A stretch of 64,000 nt of DNA, from the NCBI GenBank assembly GCA_026315105.1, contig CM048744.1, forward strand, positions 359,353,168-359,417,167, given 5' to 3'. Position 1 is the first letter of the stretch. Each line of letters begins with the position of its first letter. The position numbers and the translations under genes are program-made. Origin of the DNA: Locusta migratoria (lineage: Eukaryota > Arthropoda > Insecta > Orthoptera > Acrididae). Shown piece by piece: positions 11,456 through 21,555 of the stretch. The notes under the pieces were generated by a model that saw nothing but the letters and a program-made list of their open reading frames with translations, was not told the origin of the DNA and made no database searches.

Positions 11456-11862
11456 TTATTTTTGGGATTAGCGACTTTTTGGGGTAACTTCAAGGATTTT
11501 GGATGAAAATGTAGGGGATCTGTACCACATTAACTAATAACTTTTATTCGTTGTCAGTTAAAAGAGACTTTTCAGTGAAAGCTACGTAGGCATAATTACA
11601 ACAAACTATTACAACCATGTAGTGACTGGTTCTCGATGTACTTAACATCTTCTCAAACGATTCTTCTGCGATGAAAGTGCAATGCATAATTCTTCATTAA
11701 TTATGTAACTAACTTTCAATATGTTACTCGTAAACAATTGGCATTCGCAACGTAGATTTGTTTACGGCTCGTAAAATAAAAAGCCATTTATAATTGGTTG
11801 CCTGAACGCCACTCCTGATTGGCTGCCTTCTCCTCCCGTCATTCATAGCGTTGCTACCAATG
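11456..11862. other. Unassigned flank of the Harbinger element
   Basis: AT-rich, no ORF of note and no recognised repeat. It ends in a stretch with GATTGGCTGCC just before the Harbinger target duplication. Confidence 0.4.
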
Positions 11863-12126
11863 TAAAGGCCATTCCACACTGCACGTGGCGTGCGTGTCCG
11901 GACGTACGCTAGCTACGTTTAAAAATGTGGCTTCCCGTGTTATCAGATGGGGCTGTTCACACCGCAGGCCACGGCCACGCGCCACGCCAGCCACGCCGGA
12001 CACGCGTGCAGTGTTGCCAACTATCAGTCAGAGAAAATGGCAAAACAGTCCAACAAAAATGGCCAGAAATGGCTATTATAATTTATATGTTTTATGCATA
12101 AAAATTAAAATGTAAAAAAAACTCAC

Positions 12127-12686
12127 CTAGCAAAAACAAATATCATCGTTCTCATCCTCATTTTCTTTGCTACTGCTGCTGTAGATTTCACTGGTCTCCC
12201 TCGTGTATGTAGCATTCGTACCAACAAGCTTCAGTATTTCTTGTGGGAAAATGTTCAAATGTTTGTATAGTCTATGGGACTTAACTACGGGGTCATCAGT
12301 CCCTAAACTTACAAACTACTTATGAACTACTTACGAATTAGGACGGCACAAATATCCATGCCCGAGAGGGGATTCGAACCCCCGACCGTAGTGGCTGTGC
12401 AGACCGTGACTGGAGCGCCTCAGTCTCCTCGGCCACCGCGGCCGGCTTTCTTGTGGGATTTCACATGAAAAACAGCACTTATGTTCGCGTCTCAATTCAT
12501 GCCTTACACTCAGAATAGCAGAGAGTATATTCGTTTTAAGTCTGTTTCTGAGTTTGTTTTTCACCAAGTTCACTTGGCTAAAAATTCTCTCGACTTGTCT
12601 GTTGAAACTGGCTGTACCCATTCCTTGAAGTCAGACATGTTTTCCCATTCCTTCCTGTAAGTTTGTGTATATTGCGGTTTCGGCAT
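12127..12686 (-). pseudogene. hAT transposase, N- and C-terminal pieces joined
   Basis: On the - strand a start codon at 12684-12686 opens MPKPQYTQTYRKEWENM and then SDFKEWVQPVSTD, the N-terminal region seen in insect hAT proteins with BED-like fingers. Within a few bases this passes, in another frame, into FNRQVERIFSQVNLVKNKLR, NRLKTNILSAILS and RREHKCCFSCEIPQE, the hAT dimerisation domain near the usual C-terminus. It continues after the SINE as ILKLVGTNATYTRETSEIY and ends in an acidic tail and a stop at 12127-12129. The BED finger, catalytic residues and most of the protein are deleted, so no active enzyme is possible. Confidence 0.78.
12249..12446 (-). mobile_element. SINE-A copy inside the hAT C-terminal exon
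   Basis: Perfect 12-bp target duplication TTTCTTGTGGGA (12237-12248 and 12447-12458). On the - strand it has the head GCCGGCCGCGGTGGCCGAG, a B-box and the tail ACAAACATTTGAACATTTT. It splits the reading frame after CEIPQE, so it inserted after the hAT had been placed in the Harbinger or in a relative of that hAT. Confidence 0.95.
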
Positions 12687-13220
12687 GGCTCACAAAACAT
12701 TGGAACAGCACAAGGTATTCGTCCAACACTCAATGTTAACACACGCAAAAAAAAAAGAGAGACTTCACACCACACTATATTGTACAGCGTTTCCAAGCAA
12801 GTGCAACTACATAGTCTTGGCCATTGTTTGTATGTTTCAAAACAATGAATCGATATGCGGAACTGTTTCATTGTCTCGAAACTTCCAGGTATTACTGGTT
12901 CGATACAGTGGTGTTTCATTTGTCATACTTTGGAGGAACGTTAAAATAATAAGTCAATAAATACATTTCTATTCATAATAAAAACTTCAGAGTTTTGCAT
13001 TTTTGTTGTGAAAATTATCGAATAATAAAAATGGCTATATAATATCACCAAAATGGCTAGGAATGCCAGCAGTAGCTTTTTTTCAAAAACCAGTGGTTAG
13101 ACGCCACTTCAAAATGGCCAGATCTAGCCATAAAATGGCTAAGTTGGCATCTCTGCACGCGTGGCTTCCGTTCGTTCCCTGAGCGATCATTCTAAACGTG
13201 GCCGGCCACGTTTCCAGTCC

Positions 13221-13230
13221 GCGCATGCGC
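13221..13230. promoter_or_regulatory. NRF-1-like palindrome GCGCATGCGC
   Basis: Ten-base palindrome about 140 bases upstream of the MADF first exon of the Harbinger. The same ten bases occur at 8005, 8036, 26253 and 32355, each upstream of or beside a first-exon candidate. It matches the core of the animal NRF-1 site; binding is not shown. Confidence 0.45.
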
Positions 13231-13372
13231 AGAGCCAAGGTAAGACCTCGTGCAAGCCAACCCTCGAGCATTATACAGCGCATCTTTGTTGTCTGAGCTG
13301 TTGCGTTTATTGTTGGTTATTTACAAGTGGTTGGTGTGCCATTGTGTGTTCCAGTAACGTTTTACGCTCAAA

Positions 13373-13499
13373 ATGGAGCAGTTAATTTAACAAGTACGCT
13401 CTCGTCCTGTCATTTGGGACTCAACATTGGAAATCTACAGAGATATAACTTTGAAAGAAAAAGCATGGGATGAAATTGCCGAAGCGTTATCAAAAGACA
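13373..13499 (+). pseudogene. MADF-domain (Myb/SANT-like) first exon of Harbinger
   Basis: MADF proteins are the DNA-binding accessory factor of many insect Harbinger elements. ATG at 13373 opens MEQLI, then a stop codon (13388-13390), then QVRSRPVIWDSTLEIYRDIT and LKEKAWDEIAEALSKD, the first two helices of a MADF domain with its conserved Trp residues. It ends at a GTAAGT donor (13500). The later exons are gone. The in-frame stop means this copy is dead unless read through. Confidence 0.78.
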
Positions 13500-13855
13500 G
13501 TAAGTACATACATATCCTGCGGTAATACTATTAAGTATCATAGAAAAAAAATTTCACAATCTTTTATTAAACCGGCAATATTGATAAATGTAGTAATTAT
13601 CCAGGCACCATAATTGTTCACTGTATTTATTAATGATATTTGTATTTTTTATTATTGCATTTGGTAGAAACCAGTGTTCCAATAAACTGAAATAATCAGA
13701 AGAAAATTTTAAAATTAACTACTGTTCAAATAATAGCGGAGAAAATGCAGTAATGATAAATAAAATGCAGTATTAATACCCAGTGCTCATTGCGTTTACA
13801 GACAGTGAATACCCACAACATAACAGGGGACGGAAATACCCAATGTTTCCATTAA

Positions 13856-14010
13856 GCCGCGGCAGAATAGCCGTGTGGATTGGGGCCGTTCACCGTCGGG
13901 GTTCTAGTCCTCCCTCGGGCATGGGTGTTTGTGTTGTCCTTAGGATAAGTTAGTTTAAGTAGTTTGTAAGCTTAGGGACTGATACCGTCAGTAATTAAGC
14001 CCCCTAAAAA
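13856..14010 (+). mobile_element. SINE-A variant copy
   Basis: Target duplications GTTTCCATTAA (13845-13855) and GTTTTCATTAA (14011-14021), one difference. The head GCCGCGGCAGAATAGCCG lacks about 20 bases of the usual tRNA-like part. The body has GGGACTGATACCGTCAG instead of GATGACC. It sits between the two convergent Harbinger exons. Confidence 0.88.
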
Positions 14011-14118
14011 GTTTTCATTAAACTATGGTCCGTCTTTAAATTAAATAACAAACCGAAAAAGATATAACCAAAATATTTATTTTATTGAAATCCCCACGGA
14101 AAACAGTTCAATTGTCTC

Positions 14119-14355
14119 TTAAATGAGCCATGTGCTGAATTTTTCATCATCCGCCTCAAGATCACGCATCAAGTGGTGGTATTCGCCGTGCTTCTTCCTT
14201 TTCTTATTGATTGGATGCACCCACTCATTTCTTGAAGCCAAAGAATACAATAAAACCAGCTCATCGTCACTACTGTCGCTGCTGCTGGTGTCATCAAACC
14301 AAGGTAAGCCACACGAAAATCCAGACTGAGACCACGGAACCGTCGGAGCTGACAT
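14119..14355 (-). pseudogene. Harbinger transposase first exon
   Basis: 78-codon open frame starting MSAPTVPWSQSGF, with an acidic serine-rich stretch SSSDSSDDELVLLYSLASRN, then WVHPINKKRKKHGEYHHLMR and DLEADDEKFSTWLI. The WVHPIN and GEYHHL blocks identify the N-terminus of PIF/Harbinger transposases; the family normally continues YFRMS and a DDE nuclease of some 300 further residues, which is missing. It points toward the MADF exon. The exon at 8384-8640 is its relative. Confidence 0.78.
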
Positions 14356-14419
14356 CTTTCTGCCTACTAGGGACTGATACCCTCAGGAAAAAAGTGGCCG
14401 GTATAGCGTCGCAACTGTG

Positions 14420-14602
14420 TTCAAAAAATGTTCAAATGTTTGTTAAGCTTATGGGACTTAACTACGGGGTCATCAGTCCCTAAACTTACAAACTACTTAT
14501 GAACTAGGACGGCACAAATATCCATGCCCGAGGGGGGATTCGAACCCCCGACCGTAGTGGCCGTGCTGACCGTGAATGGAGCGCCTCAGTCCCCCTTTTT
14601 TT

Positions 14603-14652
<50 letters not shown>

Positions 14653-14810
14653 CCTCAGGTAGATCTATGCTCTGCGGTCGTTGTTTCGGTTAGTTCGTTA
14701 TTGTTCGTTGAATCCTTGGCTCAGCTTTTTTATTACAGAAGGCGTTTAGCCCCCTGACCGGGCGCGCTGAGCCACGGCGCCCGGCGTCCCCTCGGCCACC
14801 GCGGCCGGCA
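14420..14810 (-). mobile_element. SINE-A copy split by a SINE-B
   Basis: Target duplication CGCAACTGTG (14410-14419 and 14811-14820). Tail to tRNA head reads right to left, but the head CCTCGGCCACCGCGGCCGG is separated from the rest by the SINE-B at 14595-14785. It sits close to the right end of the Harbinger. Confidence 0.93.
14595..14785 (-). mobile_element. SINE-B copy nested in SINE-A
   Basis: Flanked by GTCCCC (14589-14594 and 14786-14791). On the - strand it reads GCGCCGTGGCTCAGCGCGCC, a B-box-poor tRNA-like head, then TTCTGTAATAAAAAAGCTGA, GATTCAACGAAC and a poly(A) of about 50. Same family as 20762-20931. It is the youngest layer of this nest. Confidence 0.9.
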
Positions 14811-15019
14811 CGCAACTGTGGCCGCTGTGTGAAATGGTACGTGGCCGGCGTGACGTGCATCCAGACACGCACGCCACGTGCAGTGTGGAATGGCCTTAAC
14901 ACGTGGAACAGCTGCCCTGTTTATGTAAACTAAAATGTAACCATGAAATCTATTAGCAATATACGTAAGCTCGAAAATTAATACGTGGTCACGAATCAGG
15001 ATTGTATATTTTCGTGTTA

Positions 15020-16275
15020 TAGTCGAGCCGCCGAAAGAACGACTCTGACAGCTAGCGGCTATGTTGCCAATACTGCTACGCGGCTGTTTGTTGTTACGCC
15101 GTGTCGGTCGCCGGCATACGAATATCACCTCCGGAAATTTTGGGACCGTTGCTATGTACTAATAAAGCGTGAACGAACGAGAACAATCACGAAGTAATGA
15201 AAAACACTCTTTTTCAGTTAAAAAGAAAAGGTCTAGAAATATATGTCGAGTTAAAGCTTCATATGATCCAGTATTCCATTAAATATAATGTATCATTTAG
15301 TCTTTAGCCAAACTTCGCTAGATGAAGAATTTTGTTTGTATATTTCATCTTCTATAACTATTTTCCACAGACTCGATGTTATTACTCGGACACTGTATTG
15401 TGGCAGTCTGCCCAGAGGGTAAACAAATAAAGACTAACACTTTACAAGTAGTAAAACCGCCTCTTCCAGTGAAATGATTTGTCTTCTTACATAAAGAGTT
15501 TTTGTCTCATTCGTTTATGGTCGATGTTGACTGCCGTAGTATAGTGTCTGAGTAATATTATCAGATCAGTTTCGATAGCTAGTCTATTGGCCACAGAAGT
15601 AGAAATAAAATAACGTAATTTTTCAGTAAATGATCTTTGGTTGCGAAACAAACTATACATTAATAATCAGTCGCAGCCAGCCCAGTATCATGTGCAATGC
15701 ACCGCTGCTACTGCTACTATCGTCCACTAATCTTATTATTAATTCTTCTACCCGTTCTTCTAGTGCACCTTCTCGTTCCCATGCCTCTTCTAAGATGTGC
15801 CACGTATGTGTGACAACATTGTTCCATTTTGTGGGAGTAATACTGCTCAGTGCTTCACGAACTAATAATTCCACTTTTGTTAATGAAAAACGTTTATTAT
15901 TTCTGAAACGTACGATTTTACCCGAGCCCACAGGAGTTCTATTGCATTGAAATGGCAATGATATGGTGGAAGGCGCAACACTATGACCACTTTCTGCAGA
16001 AATTGTATCAATTTCATAAATGATTTTTCGGCTTTTGTTTTTGTAACACAACGACACAAACGATGAACACGCGACAGATGCTTTGCAGCGACTGAAGCAC
16101 GCCACCCCGCGCGACCTTGAGTGGCAGGGTGGCAACGCGGCACCGTTACCCCGGCAACGTTTACGAATTCCAGAGCTCAGGTTGGTGGTTGAGTGTCCCC
16201 CCCCCCCCCCCCCCCCCCACCCGCTGCGGCCCACGTGCGCGAACTGTCAGGGTCGTTCTTTCGGCGGCCCGACTA
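15020..16275 (-). mobile_element. TA-flanked DNA transposon (IS630/mariner group)
   Basis: Terminal inverted repeats: the left reads TAGTCGAGCCGCCGAAAGAA from 15020; the right, read on the - strand from 16275, gives TAGTCGGGCCGCCGAAAGAA and goes on through ACGACCCTGACAG. TA on both sides (15018-15019, 16276-16277). The interior carries a DDE_3-type transposase remnant on the - strand. A poly(C) run of 23 lies at 16196-16218. Confidence 0.85.
15653..16143 (-). pseudogene. DDE_3-type transposase C-terminal remnant
   Basis: On the - strand VVIVLRLPPYHCHFNAIELL with WARVKSYVSE carries the third catalytic Glu in the context N-x-IE-xx-W of IS630/Tc1/mariner transposases. After a one-base frame change it continues RFSLTKVELLVREALSSITP and TKWNNVVTHTWHILEEAWER, ending with an acidic and then serine-rich tail. 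The N-terminal two thirds are absent. Confidence 0.7.
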
Positions 16276-16277
16276 TA

Positions 16278-18240
16278 GTATCTCTCAACATCAGCCCCGT
16301 TAGGGGCGGTACGTATGTTTGTTTCACCGAAGGTTTGGCACGTCTTCCGCTAGAGGCGTTGCAAACGACCTGCCGTTTCATAGTTTTTTTTTCCTTTATT
16401 GTAATTTCATCCTGTAATCTCGACCATATGATTATTACAGCCTATTGAAGTTAGTTACATGTTCTCAATCGTATTGTGAACATATGATCCGCATTATGGA
16501 GACTAGTTAATCAGGGCATATAATGTATAAAAACCATACATGTGACTCATGGAAATATTACGATCTATATACCACGTCAGATTTCTTAATGTTATGTTAC
16601 ATTCGGAAGGGGGTCAAAACGTACTTTTTACCCACTGACACTATTTTAATAACTTGGTGAAAAGAACTAAAAATGTTATAAATTTACGAAAATTGAAAAA
16701 TTTAGTGTATTTTTACTTAAAAATGGAGTCAATTTGAATAGCATTTTGGCAGGAACGAGTTGGCAACCCTGGCCATGATAACCCCGCCTGAACTTGAGTG
16801 AGAAGAAGGTACCGGTCTTTCTCCCTGGGCTCGTGATGAATTATTTCATTCGCCACGTTCGCCTCCACGAGGAACGAGATTGGACTATTCCTAATGCACG
16901 GGGCATGGCAAAGCACCTGGACAAGGAAGTGGTGACGGTGCAGCGCGGAATTCCACGTTACACTGCGTTGCCAAGCGTGGAACGAAGGATATGGCATGTG
17001 AGATTTTTGCTTCGTGGAGTGCAACGTGGCCAATGAGAAGCGACCTGGTTTTCATGTGACAAGCAGAACTTTCGAACCGCCATATTGCTAACGGAATTCT
17101 GTATTTCGTGCCTTTTTTCGTTGTAGGGTACCATGCATAATCTTTTTTAAAGCGCCAGAAAATTGAGAAACTTTTAGAAACGCGCCATTTTACATATGAT
17201 TTGCTACAATAAATTACCGGAAACTACATTTTCAAAGCTTTAAAGGTTATCGTATTTAATGCGTGTCAGTGATATAATTTATACACCTTGGAAGAATATC
17301 GTTCCTTTGCCACGGTATAACGCCATTTTATGAAAGGCGCGTCTTTATAATGCTATGTCATAAATATATAACATATTACAACATGTTTTAGATGTGTAGT
17401 ATACCTGGAAATTGGACACACAGTAGTAGTGTAGAAGTAGTGTGATTGGTAGCACCGCAGAGGTTACTAGTTAACCCGGTTGACGTGTGCGTACTAGTGA
17501 AATATTTTTATTTTTTCATTTTTTGTTTTCTTAATGTTTTTGGTTCTTTCTTGTTAATTTAAGTATAATATCCGATATTCGTTGTTATTTCATTTTCAGA
17601 TGATGTATTCGCGTTGTGGTAAGCATCAGGAGCTGTGGAGGGAAAGATGTAAATAACAGGTTTGCATTTACACTCTTCCAGATATTTATAAAGATTTGGT
17701 TTAATTACAGTTTATGTAACTTATGGAATTCATTTAATACAATTATAATATCCGGTTTTCGACGTTATTTATTAGGAACTAGAACAAACTCTGTCCATGA
17801 GAAAAATTTTCGAGTTTTTCATGTTACATCACAGGAATTAATTTTCAAGACAGCACCCTACGTCACTCGGTTTTCCCCACAGTGTTCTTTTGCAGTTCAG
17901 TACAGTGCAGTTACGGAAGCAGATACAATGAAGGAGGAACAGTGATTACGTACAATACTAAAATCAAAATTTATCACACCGAACTTTGTCGAGCTGAGGC
18001 GTTATTCTGCGTATATGACCAAGTAAAATGTATCAGTCAGGACCTATTATTTCCGAATGAATGCCGAAGTATACATTCGAATATGCAGAATATGTACAAC
18101 GCGGAAAGTGTAGTAAAGACAAGTGGAGCTGGTGCAGTTGATGTATTTTACCGCTGACAATTTGTTTTATGATTTTTTTGCTAAAAGTGATTTGGTCGTA
18201 TATTTTGTTATTATTCTCATCTGGTGTCAGTTAAATGTAC
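16278..18240. other. Unassigned interval
   Basis: No gene supported. The ORFs at 16713-17036 overlap on both strands and match nothing I know. Two similar blocks, TATAATATCCGATATTCG (17564) and TATAATATCCGGTTTTCG (17744), are direct repeats about 180 bases apart. A short (TA)n tract at 18250-18267 borders the next element. Confidence 0.35.
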
Positions 18241-19304
18241 CGTCTTGGAATATATATATATATATATTAGAGGTCTGCACCTCGCTCGGTTACTCGCTCG
18301 AATCGCGTGATACATGTCGTTCTATGACAGTCCGGCAGGTGTCGGTACTGCAGCTTGCGACGAGGCGTGTGGCTGCGCTCGACTTCCTCCGCGCTCGTTC
18401 GAGCGGGGCACGCTCGACTGGCCCGACCGTCCACACTGCCCGCTCGCCACTCGGTCGCCCACCTCAGCGCCACTCAAGTCCAAGGCGAGTGTCGGGAGCA
18501 AACTAGACGCTACAGAATAAATCGTGACCTAGAAATTTGGAATTGTTTCCTTTCCCGGGTGCTTCGACAACTGTTCTCTCGATCCAGTTGAACTAGCTAT
18601 TCAGTTTCGCATTTTTTACTTTACTATATAGGTTATTATACTGATTAACATAAAGTTTCTGTGCTAAGATCAGTTACTAAATGAGTTTTCCCTGATCTTT
18701 CTTTCTTTCTTGTTCCCATTTTGTGGAGTGTTAGTGCCTGTTTAGTGGTAGATGTTACTTGCCGTCTTAACGAGGAAATGATTGTATTTTATATCAAGTT
18801 CTCTTATCACTCTCAAGTCCTAAAATACTTTGTCCGTCTTTTATATTAATATGAAATACACGTTATTGATGTACACCCGTTAGGTTACGTTTGTGCATCT
18901 CTCTCTCTCTCTCTGTTGCACCCCGTTAATATATATTCCCGTAGTATTTTGGCACTGTGCGTGGTTGCTGCGCCTCTACCTCTCCCGAGTGAGTCTTTAA
19001 CGGGAATTTTTCCAATTGCAACATTCATATATTCCCCACTGCCATTGTCGTCTTTCTTATCTACATAATAAAGAACGCATGCAAGCTTTTGTGCTATGTA
19101 TAGGATACGCGCTTTCTTCCGTCGTCAGAGTCATATGCCGCTCTAATGCTCATTTATCCTGTACCTGTTTTGAATCCTCTTATTCCAATTGTTTATTTTA
19201 CACAGCTGTACGAATTTATGGTGCTCATGCTGTTTCAGTGATATCTGTGTTATATTTATTTAGGGCCGTCTGAAGAATGTCACCCGGGTGCACCAGCCTA
19301 AAGA

Positions 19305-19610
19305 ATGAAGTGCATGTTTTCGGAATGGCTGGACTGTGAAATGCGCGAGTCGCAATCCACCAATGAGGTGGACCTTTATTTAGTACGAATTGATGGTGAT
19401 GACAAGGATCTGCTCATATGGCAGAAACGCAACAGAACTAAGCTAGCTGTATTGGCAAACAGTATTTTGTGTGCCCGCCTCAAATGCACCTAGTGAACGC
19501 ACTTTCAGTGCGGCAGGGAATCTGTTCTGTTCGAAGGACTCGACTCGATCTACAGCGTGTCAATGATATTTTAACAATACATTGCAATTACAATGCCACT
19601 AACGAATAGT
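19305..19610 (+). pseudogene. hAT transposase C-terminal (dimerisation) remnant
   Basis: The frames together give VDLYLVRIDGDDKDLLIWQK, then LAVLANSIL, VPASNAPSERTFSAAGNLF and RLDLQRVNDILTIHCNY. The SERTFSAAG core and the terminal helix are diagnostic of the hAT dimerisation domain. Two frame changes separate these blocks. No catalytic region is present in the element. Confidence 0.78.
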
Positions 19611-19916
19611 TTGGGGATAATGTTGTTACTTTTCGATGTATACTTTGTTGTACGGTAACATTCACTTTTGTGCATTGCAATAAAAACGTTGTTCGTTCCG
19701 TAGTTTCTCTTTGCATCCTTTACATCCAAATGTTGTAGTTGCTGAAAACAACCTTTTGGCTCGTTTTCAGTATAATGATGTTGCGGTTACATGCTACTAT
19801 GCAGGAATACACGTCTACAGCATAACTGATTTGAAGTTTCTTTAGTTAGTGGGGGTTCGTCAGACGCAACAGCAGCTCACACCTCAGAGCCACAGAGCCG
19901 CTGCCGTAGCGACTGA

Positions 19917-20399
19917 CAAGGAAACCTACCCAAGTGTCACCCTCCGATTTTTATGAAATTTTGACATATTATAATACCTGAAAACTTGCGGGCTAAAATA
20001 GAAAATTCGTGATAACTTAGAGATTAATGAAGCGATCTTAATGATTTTGGTGTGAAATTATCATTCGATAAGAGATCGGCCTAGGTACACTGCAGGGGGA
20101 GTGATAATTAGGGGGGCAGCTACCCCTAAAGAGACCAATTTTTTGTGCTCAAAAAATTGTTTTGGTTTAATCCAAGTTACATATATGAAATTTGTCTTTC
20201 ATACCAAAAATAATTAAAATCGCTTCACTAATCTCTAAGTTCTCGCCATTTTCCTATTTTAGCCCCAATTTTGGAGGGACCGTTTCACCCCTTAAATATG
20301 TTTTTCCGCCGCTAAAAAAATTACGTGTCCGATAGTTTTTCATGTCTTATATGCAAATTTGATAAAAATCGGAGAGTGAGACTTGGGTAGGTTTCCTTG
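19917..20399. mobile_element. MITE with long inverted termini
   Basis: Ends CAAGGAAACCTACCCAAG in inverted orientation, with similarity continuing through CTCCGATTTTTAT to about 45 bases. A second inverted block, ACTTAGAGATTA with GAAGCGAT, lies inside. It is flanked by TGA (19914-19916 and 20400-20402). Non-coding. It lies inside the hAT at 18268-20569. The superfamily is undetermined; a 3-bp duplication fits Harbinger-like mobilisation. Confidence 0.8.
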
Positions 20400-20741
20400 T
20401 GAGTACAGCGGCAGCGCCACGCTGTGCGGCCTCTGCTCGCCCCGCCCCACGCAGCCTGGTTCGAGTGTCAACACGCTCGCTCCGAGCGAACACACACGCC
20501 GCGCCACCGCCGAGCGTTGCGCACTCGACAGAGTACGAGCGAGCGAAACCGGCGATTTGCAGACCTCTACAATAAGTATATGTACGCGTCGACAGCGTTT
20601 GCTTCACCTATTTCACCGCAGACGCGGTCATACGTCCGACCTCGCACGGGAATCCGTAATGGCGAGTGTAAGAGGGCATGGACGATAGGGACGCTACAAA
20701 CATAGCGTGCGATATGTGGGAATTTGAGACGGACGGGAGGC

Positions 20742-20886
20742 GAGCACGGGTGGCCAAGTGGAGCCGGCGTCGTGGCTCAGCACGCCCGGTGGAGGGCTCG
20801 GTGCCCTCTGTATTAAAAAAGCTGAGCCAAACATTCAACGAACAAAAAGGATCAGCGTCCGCAACGAAGAGAACAAACACATAGGG

Positions 20887-20935
<49 letters not shown>

Positions 20936-21024
20936 GGTTAAGGCGACCGTTGGCCTGGAGCGGGAGACCCGGGTTCGATTCCCGGTCCGGCTCACATTTT
21001 CACATGTCGCTATTGCTTAATTTC
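20742..21024 (+). mobile_element. tRNA-derived SINE interrupted by SINE-B
   Basis: The tRNA-like head GAGCACGGGTGGCCAAGTGG continues after the SINE-B as TTAAGGCGACCGTTGGCC, with B-box GGGTTCGATTCCCGGTC and then an AT-rich tail. Joined, this gives a tRNA-shaped sequence of serine/leucine type. The body does not resemble SINE-A. The borders are approximate. Confidence 0.6.
20762..20931 (+). mobile_element. SINE-B copy
   Basis: Flanked by AAGTGG (20756-20761 and 20932-20937). It contains GTCGTGGCTCAGCACGCCCG, GTATTAAAAAAGCTGAGCC and CAACGAACAAAAAGGATCAG, and ends in a poly(A) of about 47. Inserted into the tRNA-like head of another SINE. Confidence 0.88.
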
Positions 21025-21037
21025 AATGGCCAAATGC

Positions 21038-21211
21038 GCCGGCCGCGGTGGCCGAGGGGCCTGAGGCGCTCCAGTCACGGTTGCACGGCCACTACGGTCG
21101 GGGGTTCGAATCCCCCTTCGGGCATGGATATTTGCGCCGTCCTAGTTCGTAAGTAGTTTGTAAGTTTAGGGATTGATGACCCCGTAGTTAAGTCCCATAC
21201 ACTATACAAAC
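21038..21211 (+). mobile_element. SINE-A copy
   Basis: Target duplications AATGGCCAAATGC (21025-21037) and AATGCCCAAATGC (21212-21224). The copy is nearly complete, with head GCCGGCCGCGGTGGCCGAGG, B-box and the body GGGATTGATGACCCCG, ending CTATACAAAC. Confidence 0.93.
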
Positions 21212-21555
21212 AATGCCCAAATGCGGCCACTGTCAATCCTTTCTTTCCTATCCTTCTTCCTCTCCTTCCTTTACCTATCATTTGCAAATATGTATGTAAT
21301 TTCTGGAAGAGTATTGAATACCGCGTGCAAGCATAAGAACAACGGTTTAATTAATTTATTTATTTTATTTTTATTTTATTTTTTCCTTTTTCGTTTGGAC
21401 GACCGCTAACAGAGATAACGTAACTTTACGTATATCCATCTTTGTAATACCCACAACGGGAGCTGGAGAGCGCTGCGGTCACAAATCACGATTAGCAGCA
21501 CGTTCCGTGGGCTGTAGCAGGGCGTTTCAGAGCGTGCTGTAGCTATACTAGGTAG
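21212..21555. other. Unassigned flank
   Basis: Pyrimidine-rich and T-rich DNA (TTTATTTTATTTTTATTTTA type at 21355-21382), then unassigned sequence up to the hAT target duplication at 21548. Confidence 0.4.

Larger units (their letters stand above)
12009..13155 (-). mobile_element. hAT element, internally deleted
   Basis: Flanked by a perfect 8-bp duplication CACGCGTG (12001-12008 and 13156-13163). The ends are CAGTGTTGCCAAC (left) and CAGAGATGCCAAC (right, read on the - strand). The subterminal parts share the motif ATGGCTA/TGGCCAGA in several copies. It contains a deleted transposase gene and a SINE insertion. It is inserted in the Harbinger left region and is therefore younger than it. Confidence 0.9.
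11866..14896. mobile_element. PIF/Harbinger element with four nested insertions
   Basis: Terminal inverted repeats: the left starts AGGCCATTCCACACTGCACG at 11866. The right, read on the - strand from 14896, starts with the same 20 bases and continues TGGCGTGCGTGT. It is flanked by TAA (11863-11865 and 14897-14899), the 3-bp duplication typical of PIF/Harbinger. It retains the first exon of a MADF-domain gene pointing right (13373) and the first exon of the transposase pointing left (14355). The middle parts of both genes are missing, so it is an internally deleted, non-autonomous derivative. Nested inside: a hAT (12009-13155) carrying a SINE, a SINE at 13856, and a SINE pair at 14420-14810. 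Confidence 0.9.
18268..20569 (+). mobile_element. hAT-like element, non-autonomous
   Basis: Both ends carry TAGAGGTCTGCA (18268-18279, and 20558-20569 on the - strand), followed by GC-rich DNA with many GCTCG/CGAGC motifs. The 8-bp flanks do not match (TATATATA-type versus CAATAAGT), perhaps because the left flank is a (TA)n tract. A hAT C-terminal remnant (19305-19610) supports the class. A MITE sits inside at 19917-20399. Confidence 0.68.

Noticed and set aside
15653..16234. 193-codon - strand ORF starting with a glycine run
   Set aside because: The N-terminal part is translation of a poly(C) run and out-of-frame DNA; only the later part is a real transposase remnant, listed separately.
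18268..20569. Perfect 8-bp target duplication for this hAT
   Set aside because: The flanks do not match; the class was assigned from the ends and the coding remnant only.
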